From positions 1 to 8,270 of the forward strand of contig URZN01000041.1 in NCBI GenBank assembly GCA_900552345.1: a stretch of DNA of 8,270 bases, written 5' to 3'. The position numbers were made by a program, and so were the translations under genes. Positions 1 to 5,075 of this stretch are shown piece after piece (position 1 is the stretch's first letter; each line of letters opens with the position of its first letter). The notes below the pieces were generated by a model. That model saw nothing but the letters and a program-made list of their open reading frames with translations, was not told the DNA's origin and did no database searches. The stretch is from an uncultured Collinsella sp. GTDB taxonomy: Bacteria > Actinomycetota > Coriobacteriia > Coriobacteriales > Coriobacteriaceae.

Positions 1-608
1 TTCTCGGAGGCACCGGAAGCCATGAAGTAAATCATCTTGTCGTCCTTGAAGTCCTCGGCGAACTTCTTGGCGAGCTTCTTGCAGTGCTGAGCGGCGTTCT
101 CACAGAGCTCGAAGACGTTGGTGAGGCCGGTGATCATGTCCTCGTAGTGGTCATAGCCCTCGGTCTGCTGAAGGATCTCGACAGCAAGAGCGATGGCGTA
201 GCCGGGCTTCTCGCACTTGGCAGCGAAGTTGGCGTGGAAGCCGTGAACGATGACGTAGTCAGCGTCGACGGTCAGAGCGGAGCCAGCCTTGTTGGTGAGG
301 GAGACGACCGGGCAGTTGTGCTTCTTGGCGGTCTTGTTGGCCTCGACGGTCTCGGGCGTGGAGCCACCGAGGGAGCAGGTGATCACGAAGGTGTGCTCGT
401 TGACCCAAGAAGGCGTGTCGTAGTTGAACTCGTTAGCGGTGAAGATCTGAACGTTCAGCTTGTCCGTGTTGTTGGCCAGGAAGTACTTGGCGGGGTAAAG
501 GTCGGACATGGAAGCACCGCAGCCGACGAAGGCGACGCTGTGGATCTCGTGGTTGGACAGGACGTCAGCGACGATCTGCTTAGGGAGGTTAAGGTCGATC
601 TCGTACAT
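1..608 (-). CDS. SIS-domain sugar-phosphate deglycase paralogue, C-terminus cut off by window edge
   Basis: The first 202 residues of an SIS (sugar isomerase) domain protein are visible; the C-terminal third lies beyond position 1. Seen: GCGAS at residues 29-33, YPAKYF at 38-43, NEFNYDTP at 59-66, STPET at 83-87 and QQTEGY at 147-152. These match, in the same order, the complete SIS protein at 5076-6068 and the FraB/FrlB/GfrF family, which hydrolyses 6-phosphorylated Amadori compounds to glucose-6-phosphate and amino acid. The catalytic Glu/His pair of the family would lie outside the window. The start chosen is the ATG at 606-608, with AAAGGA nine bases upstream. An in-frame ATG at 615-617 sits almost on top of that Shine-Dalgarno and is less likely. 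It is last in the PTS gene order, after IID, separated by a structured 197-nt spacer with no clear promoter, so co-transcription is inferred. Exact substrate unknown. Confidence 0.85.
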   Translation of the reverse strand, partial: MYEIDLNLPKQIVADVLSNHEIHSVAFVGCGASMSDLYPAKYFLANNTDKLNVQIFTANEFNYDTPSWVNEHTFVITCSLGGSTPETVEANKTAKKHNCPVVSLTNKAGSALTVDADYVIVHGFHANFAAKCEKPGYAIALAVEILQQTEGYDHYEDMITGLTNVFELCENAAQHCKKLAKKFAEDFKDDKMIYFMASGASE

Positions 609-698
609 CTGACACATTCCTTTCGATTTTTGCGGCGCCACATTGCCGGGCGCTCGCAGGGTTACCGTGGTTTGGACCGAGTCGCCGGCCCGTTGAGG

Positions 699-728
699 AT
701 GTGACAAAGGGACTGCCCTTTGACACAT
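699..728. repeat. Intercistronic hairpin, 13-bp arms, 4-nt loop
   Basis: Arms 699-711 and 716-728 pair over 13 positions with a single A-A mismatch around the loop ACTG. The core CAAAGGG/CCCTTTG is perfect. It lies between PTS IID and the SIS gene. No T-run follows on the minus strand, so it is more likely an RNA-stability or processing element, or a dispersed palindromic repeat, than a full terminator. Confidence 0.6.
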
Positions 729-740
729 TTAGGGATGGAA

Positions 741-771
741 GCCTGCCTGGGGTATGGGATGCCAGGCAGGC
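741..771. repeat. Intercistronic hairpin, 10-bp perfect arms
   Basis: GCCTGCCTGG at 741-750 is the exact reverse complement of 762-771, with an 11-nt loop. A 10-bp palindrome CCCCCGGGGG (771-780) directly abuts it. It is the second hairpin downstream of the IID stop codon. The minus-strand sequence after the stem (TTCCATCCCT) is only weakly T-rich, so partial termination or 3'-end protection of the upstream PTS message is possible but not shown. Confidence 0.6.
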
Positions 772-793
772 CCCCGGGGGAAAGCGGTTAGGC

Positions 794-811
794 GCTTAGT
801 CGCGACTAGGC
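794..811. repeat. Palindrome overlapping the IID stop codon
   Basis: TAGTCGCGACTA at 797-808 is a perfect 12-bp palindrome. With one G-T wobble it extends to 794-811. The IID stop codon (806-808 on the plus strand) forms part of the palindrome. A smaller inverted repeat, AAGCG/CGCTT (782-786/793-797), overlaps it. Possible regulatory or mRNA-processing role; function unknown. Confidence 0.45.
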
Positions 812-1639
812 CAGGATGCCGGCCGCGGAGAGGGCGATGCCGCCCACGATGGCGATCACGAGAAGCCAACCGGTGTTGACGTTCTTCTTGATGAGCCAGT
901 ACATAAGGCCAGTGAGGCCAAGGGAGATCATCTGGGGCATCATGCCGTCCAGGATGTCCTGGATCACGACAGTGCCCTCAGCGAACTGCAGCGGGGTGGT
1001 GGCGCCGATCAGCGTAGCGATCATGCCGCCCACGGACATAAGACCCACGATGCCGCAGACATACATGAGCTTCTCCATGAGGTCGCCGCCCTGAAGCTTG
1101 CTCAGGTACTCGTGGCCGCCCTGATAGCCCATCTTGGCTGCGAACCAAGTGATCAGCACAGAGGGGACGATGGAGATGAGCATGGCCAGGATCGGGCCCA
1201 TGATGGAGCCCTGCTGAGCCAGCTGAACGCCCAGGCCAAAGGCGATAACGCGGATGGTGCCCTGGAAGAAGGAGTCACCGATGCCGGAAAGCGGACCCAT
1301 GAGGGAGGTCTTGACCGCGTTGATCGAATCGGGATCGAAGTTCTCGGGATCCTTGGCGTACTCCTCCTCCATGGAGGCGGCGAGGCCCAGGATGAAAGCG
1401 CTCGTCTGCGGGGTGCAGTTGTAGAACGCCATGTGACGGTGGTAAGCCTCTTTCTTAGCAGCGAGCTGCTTGGGGTCGGACTCATCCGGATAGAGGCGAT
1501 CGAGCGTGGGAACCATGCCGTAGAGGAAGCCCATGTTCATCTGACGCTCGTAGTTCCAAGAGGCCTGGATGGCCCAGGAGCGCCAGAAGAACTGGCTGAC
1601 CTTCTTGTTCAGGGACACGTCCTTGGTTGCGGTTGCCAT
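806..1639 (-). CDS. PTS mannose/fructose/sorbose-family transporter subunit IID
   Basis: A 277-residue membrane subunit of a mannose-class phosphotransferase system. With IIC it forms the channel through which the sugar enters while being phosphorylated. Seen: the N-terminal amphipathic FWRSW segment (18-22), FYNCTP at 72-77 (the family usually has an FFNTHP-like motif here), the IID signature LMGPLSGIGDSFFQGT at 113-128, and hydrophobic membrane segments, mainly in the last 100 residues, ending in a short C-terminus. The length is normal for the family. An upstream in-frame ATG at 1756 would add 39 residues lying inside the IIC gene; the ATG at 1637-1639 is preferred because it begins a typical MATATKDVSLNKK N-terminus and has GGAGG eight bases upstream. 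The IIC stop TAA is immediately joined to that Shine-Dalgarno, so translation is probably coupled. The sugar cannot be read from the sequence. Confidence 0.95.
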   Translation of the reverse strand: MATATKDVSLNKKVSQFFWRSWAIQASWNYERQMNMGFLYGMVPTLDRLYPDESDPKQLAAKKEAYHRHMAFYNCTPQTSAFILGLAASMEEEYAKDPENFDPDSINAVKTSLMGPLSGIGDSFFQGTIRVIAFGLGVQLAQQGSIMGPILAMLISIVPSVLITWFAAKMGYQGGHEYLSKLQGGDLMEKLMYVCGIVGLMSVGGMIATLIGATTPLQFAEGTVVIQDILDGMMPQMISLGLTGLMYWLIKKNVNTGWLLVIAIVGGIALSAAGILA

Positions 1640-1655
1640 AGTGTGTTCCTCCTTA
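1640..1655 (-). promoter_or_regulatory. IID ribosome binding site fused to IIC stop codon
   Basis: On the minus strand the IIC stop and the IID start read TAAGGAGGAACACACTATG. The TAA stop (1653-1655) directly precedes GGAGG (1648-1652), eight bases before the IID ATG. A ribosome terminating on IIC covers the IID initiation site, which suggests translational coupling and decides the IID start over the longer upstream alternative. Confidence 0.8.
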
Positions 1656-2447
1656 GTCTTCGTCGTCTTCGAGCGGATCGTAGTCGGAATCGACACCGGC
1701 GGCTGCATGGGAACCGTTGAACTTGAAGCCCATGAAGACGACAGCCAGGCACACACCGATCAGAGCGACCGCGATGACGGACAGGTTGAGGTAAGCGGCG
1801 AGCAGGAAACCGATGAACAGGAACGGAGTCATACCCTTCTTGATCATCATGGTGAGCAGCAGGGCCAAGCCGTAGGCGGTCATGATCTTGGTCGAAACGT
1901 TAAGACCAGTGGACAGCCACTCGGGAACCATGTTGACGATGGCCTGAACCAGGTCGGTGCCAACAAAGACGGCGAGGAAGATCGGCAGGAAGTACATGAC
2001 GGCGTACAGACCGGAGCCGGCGCAGATGTGCATGCGGTAGGCGGTCTTGAACTTTCCGTTATCGATCGCGCTATCTGCCACATGGGTAAGGGCGGCGATG
2101 ATGGAACGGAACACGATGCCGAGGAGCTGACCCAGGACGGCGACCGGGATGGCGATCGTCATGGCGGTCTCGGCGGAAGCATCGGTCAGGCACGCAAAGG
2201 CAGCGGCCACGATGCCGCCCAGGACCATATCGGGCGGAACGGCGGCGCCGACCTGCACCAGGCCCATGGACACGAGCTCGACGGCGGCACCGACGGCAAG
2301 GCCGGTGGGCACATCGCCCAGCAGCAGACCGACGAGCGTAGCGCCAACGAGGGGCTGCTCGAAGTTAAGACGACCGAGCAGGCGGGAGTCCCACATGCAG
2401 AACACGCCGACGAGGCCGACGAGCACCGCACTGATGAACGTATTCAT
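1653..2447 (-). CDS. PTS mannose/fructose/sorbose-family transporter subunit IIC
   Basis: A 264-residue polytopic membrane protein, the IIC channel subunit of the mannose-class PTS. Seen: the family hallmark at residues about 39-73, VGLLLGDVPTGLAVGAAVEL followed by MGLVQVGAAVPPD, then further hydrophobic segments and a cytosolic acidic tail (about 243-264, ending LEDDED) that is more acidic than I expect for this subunit. Start: the ATG at 2445-2447 has AAGGAG close upstream. It follows IIAB by 36 nt and precedes IID by 13 nt, so IIAB-IIC-IID are one operon. Its partner is IID in the membrane, and it receives phosphate from IIB. Specificity is not visible; the flanking deglycases suggest Amadori compounds. 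Confidence 0.95.
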   Translation of the reverse strand: MNTFISAVLVGLVGVFCMWDSRLLGRLNFEQPLVGATLVGLLLGDVPTGLAVGAAVELVSMGLVQVGAAVPPDMVLGGIVAAAFACLTDASAETAMTIAIPVAVLGQLLGIVFRSIIAALTHVADSAIDNGKFKTAYRMHICAGSGLYAVMYFLPIFLAVFVGTDLVQAIVNMVPEWLSTGLNVSTKIMTAYGLALLLTMMIKKGMTPFLFIGFLLAAYLNLSVIAVALIGVCLAVVFMGFKFNGSHAAAGVDSDYDPLEDDED

Positions 2448-2464
2448 ACCCTTCTCCTTTCAGT

Positions 2465-2478
2465 CAGGCAAAAGCCTG
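2465..2478. repeat. Small hairpin in IIAB-IIC spacer
   Basis: CAGGC (2465-2469) and GCCTG (2474-2478) flank AAAA in the 36-nt spacer between IIAB and IIC, just upstream of the IIC Shine-Dalgarno. It is short (5 bp). A role in tuning the IIAB:IIC ratio is possible but speculative. Confidence 0.3.
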
Positions 2479-2483
2479 GTTGA

Positions 2484-3407
2484 TTACAGCTTGGCGTCGA
2501 TGTCGACGCTCTGATACGTAGGGGTCTGCTGAACATAGAGCTTGATGCCCATGTCGAGCAGCTGGTTGACGTCGGCCTTCTGGGTGGCGTCGAAGAAGAC
2601 GGAGCTGTCCTTGCCGCCGACCTGATCGGCACCGTCGTGGTTGGCGGTGGCGCCCAGGTTGATGGCGTCGAGCTTGTAGCCCTGGCAGAACTGCAGCATC
2701 TCGGCCGTGTTGCCAAAGACGAACATGACGCGCTCACCGAGGGTGTTGAGCTTGTCCATCTTGGCGAGGGCACGCTCGACGGTGAAGACGTTCAGGCGCA
2801 CGCCCTGGGGCTTGGCCAGCTTAAGAGCGCCCTTCTTGATGTCATCGTTGGCGGCAGCGTTGTCGACGACGATGATGCGCTCGGCCTGAACCTTGGTGGT
2901 CCAGGTAAAGACGACCTGGCCGTGCAGCAGACGGTAGTCAAGACGTGCGAGGACGATCTTGGCGGGACCGGAGCTGTGACGGGACGCCTTGGCCTTCTTG
3001 GCGGGAGCCGCGGCGGGCTGGGCCGGTGCGTTGGGGTTGGTCAGACCGTTGCGGGCCTCGTTGATGAGGGCCGCGAGCTCGGCGCCCTCGACGGGGACGG
3101 GGCTCATAGCGAGCGTGAGCGCCAGCGGGATGTTGAAACCGCTGACAACCGTGAACTTCGTGCCGTTCTTGGAAAGCTCGACCATGCTGTTGTTGACCGA
3201 GCTGCCGAGCATATCGGTCAGCACATAGACGGTGTCGTCCGCGTTGAACGTGGCGATCATGGCGTCCACCTTATTGGTGATGGGCTCCTTGTCGTCACGA
3301 GCAAGCGACACGACGTGGACGTTCGACACGTCGCCGAGAACCATCTCGAGCGTGTCTTTGGCGCCTGCGGCCAGGCCGCCATGAGATGCGAGAATGATCT
3401 GATTCAT
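2484..3407 (-). CDS. PTS mannose-family fused IIAB phosphotransferase
   Basis: A 307-residue cytosolic protein that relays phosphate from HPr to the incoming sugar. Seen: a IIA domain at residues 1-122 with the phosphorylatable histidine in LASHG (H9), a flexible Ala/Pro/Lys linker (about 126-148), and a IIB domain from about 149 to the end with the second active histidine in RLDYRLLHGQV (H162). This is the ManX-type domain order; length is close to E. coli ManX. Start: the ATG at 3405-3407 has an excellent GGAGGAGG four bases upstream. It is first of the PTS cistrons, with a TATAAT -10 box about 27 nt upstream of the ATG. Codon use is highly biased, as in strongly expressed genes. Substrate not determinable from this protein. 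Confidence 0.95.
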   Translation of the reverse strand: MNQIILASHGGLAAGAKDTLEMVLGDVSNVHVVSLARDDKEPITNKVDAMIATFNADDTVYVLTDMLGSSVNNSMVELSKNGTKFTVVSGFNIPLALTLAMSPVPVEGAELAALINEARNGLTNPNAPAQPAAAPAKKAKASRHSSGPAKIVLARLDYRLLHGQVVFTWTTKVQAERIIVVDNAAANDDIKKGALKLAKPQGVRLNVFTVERALAKMDKLNTLGERVMFVFGNTAEMLQFCQGYKLDAINLGATANHDGADQVGGKDSSVFFDATQKADVNQLLDMGIKLYVQQTPTYQSVDIDAKL

Positions 3408-3423
3408 CTTGCCTCCTCCTTTT

Positions 3424-3439
3424 CGTTATGGTCATTATA
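3424..3439 (-). promoter_or_regulatory. IIAB promoter -10 region with shared 16-bp motif
   Basis: The plus-strand motif CGTTATGGTCATTATA contains a perfect minus-strand TATAAT (3434-3439), giving a leader of about 20 nt before the IIAB ATG. No good -35 lies 17 bp upstream, which suggests activator dependence. The motif forms an inverted repeat CGTTAT (3424-3429)/ATAACG (3437-3442). A 14-of-16 identical copy in the same orientation lies upstream of the EamA gene (4713-4728). Whether it is a shared operator or only similar core promoter is open. Confidence 0.55.
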
Positions 3440-3477
3440 ACGTCTTATACGTTGCGGATATTGCTAATTAGTATAAA

Positions 3478-3510
3478 GACCGTTCGCGGATGAAAATCGA
3501 CCGTTGACGG
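3478..3510. promoter_or_regulatory. Direct repeat GACCGTT spaced 21 bp upstream of the PTS promoter
   Basis: GACCGTTCGCGG (3478-3489) and GACCGTTGACGG (3499-3510) match at 10 of 12 positions with a 21-bp period, i.e. two helical turns. They lie about 40-75 bp upstream of the IIAB -10 box, where an activator would bind, and the promoter lacks a recognisable -35. The binding protein is unknown. The repeat is seen; the role is inferred. Confidence 0.4.
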
Positions 3511-3537
3511 GTTTAATGTACTTGAAACGTTGGGGCT

Positions 3538-3588
3538 GGATTGGCCGGCGCTGACTGGATAACCCCAGATCAGACGCCTCGCCAATCC
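3538..3588 (-). terminator. Terminator-like long hairpin after EamA
   Basis: GGATTGGC (3538-3545) pairs with 3581-3588. Inside it GGCG/CGCC, CTGA/TCAG and CTGG/CCAG continue the stem with one- or two-base bulges to a six-base loop (3559-3564). The stem is about 20 bp and begins directly after the EamA stop codon. On the minus strand it is followed by CCCCAACGTTTC, not a T-run, so it may be a weak terminator or a 3'-end stabiliser separating EamA from the PTS promoter. Confidence 0.5.
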
Positions 3589-3589
3589 C

Positions 3590-4672
3590 CTATCGCACAA
3601 AGTACCAGGGGCTTTCCTGCACGGTGGGCTCCAGCGCGATGCCGGTGCGCTCGCGGAACAGATCCATGTCCTGCGATTTCTCCGTCCACCACGCGTTGGG
3701 CTTAAAGGTCATGCTCTCAACGATATGGCCGACAAAGGCACTGTTGCGCAGCTTGGAGAAATCGGTGTTCATGATCAGGATGGACGCGAGCACCAGCACG
3801 ATGCCCAGGACCTTGATCGCGCCGGCGGGCTCGGCGTAGATGCCAATGCCCACCAGTACGGTGACGACCGTCTCGAAAGACATTACGACGGGAACTTTCG
3901 ATGTCTCGAGCCCCATGGACAGACCCTGCATATATAAGATGTAAGCCACGGCTGTGGGGATGAGCCCAAAGCCAAGGAACAGCAGCAGCAGCTGTGGCGA
4001 CATTGCCGCGGCGACATCCGGCCACGGAGCCGCGATAGCTGCCATAACCGCACCGCCAAAAACAAAGCCCCAAAACGTGACAGCCAGCGGGTGGACCGTC
4101 TTGGTTGCTATCCGGCTAAACACCGCAAGCGACGCACCGCAAAAGCCTGCAATCACGCCCGACGTGACGCCCCAAACCGAAAAATGGAAACCGGAAAGGT
4201 CGCCATTGGTCACTGCAAGTACACAGCCACCGATATTAAAAGCGATGGCAACGAGCTTGTTGGGAGTCACGTCCTCGCGATAAAGCACGCGGCCGAGCAT
4301 GACGCCAAACACCGGCGAGGTGTAGAGCAGCACCGAGGCCGTGGACATGCCCACCTCGCCCATGCACTCGTAATAGCAGGTGTTGGCGACGGCCAAGCCG
4401 ACGATACCGACAAGTGCGCAGGGGACGAGCTCTTTGGGGCTTGCCTTGAATAGCGCCAGGGGACCCTGAACCACGGTAGACCCCTCACCCGGACGGCAGC
4501 CCATAAACATCAGGACCGGCGCCAAGACAAGCGCTCCGACCAACAAGCGAAAGGCAGCCATGCTCTGGGACGAAACGCCCATGGCCGCAATGCCGTTTAC
4601 AAAGATTCCGATGCTGCCCCACATAAGCGCGGCGATCAGCACCAGCACATAGCCCAGATTGCTTTTCTTCAA
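3590..4672 (-). CDS. EamA/DMT-superfamily transporter with C-terminal cytosolic tail
   Basis: A 360-residue membrane protein with two EamA repeats (about residues 5-155 and 165-300), each with five predicted helices. Seen: the N-terminal LIAALMWGSIGIFVNG helix, FRLLVGALVL at 41-50, and LLYTSPVFGVMLG at 115-127 in repeat one; GLIPTAVAYILYMQGL in repeat two. The family exports amino acids and other metabolites; substrates cannot be read from sequence. A polar tail of about 58 residues (302-360) follows the last helix and makes it longer than typical members of about 300. Start: the TTG at 4670-4672 has GAGGAGG five bases upstream and gives MKKSNLGYVL. A longer version from the GTG at 4708 would overlap the promoter and translate across the Shine-Dalgarno. 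It lies between a deglycase and its probable PTS, so export of the amino acid released from Amadori compounds is a reasonable inference. Codon use is less biased than in the PTS genes. Confidence 0.88.
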   Translation of the reverse strand: MKKSNLGYVLVLIAALMWGSIGIFVNGIAAMGVSSQSMAAFRLLVGALVLAPVLMFMGCRPGEGSTVVQGPLALFKASPKELVPCALVGIVGLAVANTCYYECMGEVGMSTASVLLYTSPVFGVMLGRVLYREDVTPNKLVAIAFNIGGCVLAVTNGDLSGFHFSVWGVTSGVIAGFCGASLAVFSRIATKTVHPLAVTFWGFVFGGAVMAAIAAPWPDVAAAMSPQLLLLFLGFGLIPTAVAYILYMQGLSMGLETSKVPVVMSFETVVTVLVGIGIYAEPAGAIKVLGIVLVLASILIMNTDFSKLRNSAFVGHIVESMTFKPNAWWTEKSQDMDLFRERTGIALEPTVQESPWYFVR

Positions 4673-4677
4673 CGCAG

Positions 4678-4684
4678 CCTCCTC
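4678..4684 (-). promoter_or_regulatory. Ribosome binding site fixing a TTG start for EamA
   Basis: Minus-strand GAGGAGG lies exactly five bases before the TTG at 4670-4672. No comparable site precedes the GTG at 4706-4708. This decides the start in favour of the 360-residue protein. Confidence 0.75.
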
Positions 4685-4712
4685 GGTATTGTTTCCAATA
4701 TGTTTCACACTA

Positions 4713-4740
4713 CGTTATAGTCGTTATATACATTTTTCAA
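4713..4740 (-). promoter_or_regulatory. Predicted EamA promoter and second copy of shared motif
   Basis: On the minus strand TTGAAA (4735-4740) is followed after 15 bp by TATAAC (4714-4719); another TATAAC lies at 4723-4728. The plus-strand block 4713-4728 (CGTTATAGTCGTTATA) is 14 of 16 identical to the block over the IIAB -10 (3424-3439). The predicted leader is roughly 35 nt. The element boxes are approximate and the spacing is short. Confidence 0.45.
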
Positions 4741-4781
4741 GACACAAATCGCCGAACGGAAAAATCCGCTCGCCCGCACAC

Positions 4782-4866
4782 TCATTGGGTAGTCATTGGG
4801 ACGTACTTAAATGAGTAGTCGTTGGGGACGTTCTTGGATGACTAGTCATTTAAGAACGTCCCCAAC
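4782..4866. repeat. Short tandem repeats ending in a 46-nt palindrome
   Basis: Two imperfect units of 26-27 bp begin at AGTC (4791-4816 and 4817-4843), each containing a TTGGG..ACGT..CTT..ATGA pattern. The second becomes a palindrome: GTTGGGGACGTTCTT (4821-4835) is the exact reverse complement of 4852-4866, and between them lies the perfect 12-bp palindrome ATGACTAGTCAT (4838-4849), joined by two G-T wobbles on each strand reading. GGACTGTCCCC follows at 4872-4882. I recognise similar intergenic motifs as common in Collinsella-like genomes, but copy number cannot be tested here. Confidence 0.7.
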
Positions 4867-4933
4867 GTCTAGGACTGTCCCCAAGTGCCACATCTGGACC
4901 AAGGCGACGCCGATGCTTTGGCAACGCCAGCGA

Positions 4934-5032
4934 AAACCCACCTGAGCGAGCAAGGTGCCTTGAAGCGAAGCGGCATTGACCTTCTGGTCATGCCGCTGAA
5001 GCTGAAAGGCAGATTGCCACTCAGGTGGGTTT
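4934..5032. repeat. Nested inverted-repeat element of about 100 nt
   Basis: AAACCCACCTGAG (4934-4946) is the exact reverse complement of 5020-5032; with gaps the similarity extends outward to about 4918 and 5043. Inside is a second stem: AGCGGCATTGACC (4969-4981) pairs with 4986-4997 apart from one bulged T, around a TTCT loop. Smaller stems CAAGG/CCTTG (4951-4962) or TGCCTT/AAGGCA (4956-4961 with 5006-5011) are possible between them. This 367-base spacer (4709-5075) holds no supportable gene; this element, the palindrome before it and the hairpin after it fill most of it. It could be a dispersed palindromic repeat or a structured RNA. Confidence 0.65.
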
Positions 5033-5045
5033 GCAGCGTCGGCCC

Positions 5046-5073
5046 GTTACGCGGTTTGGTAAAACCGCGTAAC
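5046..5073 (-). terminator. Terminator-like hairpin after the complete SIS gene
   Basis: GTTACGCGGTTT (5046-5057) is the exact reverse complement of 5062-5073, with a 4-nt loop. It starts two bases after the SIS stop codon (5076-5078). There is no T-tract on either side, so it may stabilise the mRNA 3' end or terminate only with help. It separates the SIS gene from the EamA promoter. Confidence 0.5.
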
Positions 5074-5075
5074 TC

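Noticed and set aside
84..704. Long plus-strand open frame opposite the first SIS gene
   Set aside because: It is the antisense shadow of the biased-codon SIS gene: low-complexity Val/Leu/Gly/Asp composition, no ribosome binding site, no recognisable fold.
1640..1756. N-terminal extension of IID from the ATG at 1756
   Set aside because: The extra 39 residues overlap the IIC coding end, resemble nothing in the family, and the internal ATG at 1639 has the proper ribosome binding site.
1569..2483. 304-codon plus-strand open frame across IIC and IID
   Set aside because: His/Asp/Gly-rich antisense translation of two clear membrane genes; it would run across both gene boundaries with no start signal.
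3408..3590. Sigma-54 (-24/-12) promoter for the mannose-type PTS, as in LevR-controlled systems
   Set aside because: No TGGCAC-N5-TTGCA pattern is present, no LevR-like activator is in the window, and actinobacteria generally lack sigma-54.
4782..4866. CRISPR array
   Set aside because: The units are adjacent and degenerate with no unique spacers, and no cas genes are near.
4926..5040. tRNA-like cloverleaf
   Set aside because: The branching is superficially similar, but there is no 7-bp acceptor, no T-arm consensus GGTTCGA and no anticodon loop of the right shape.
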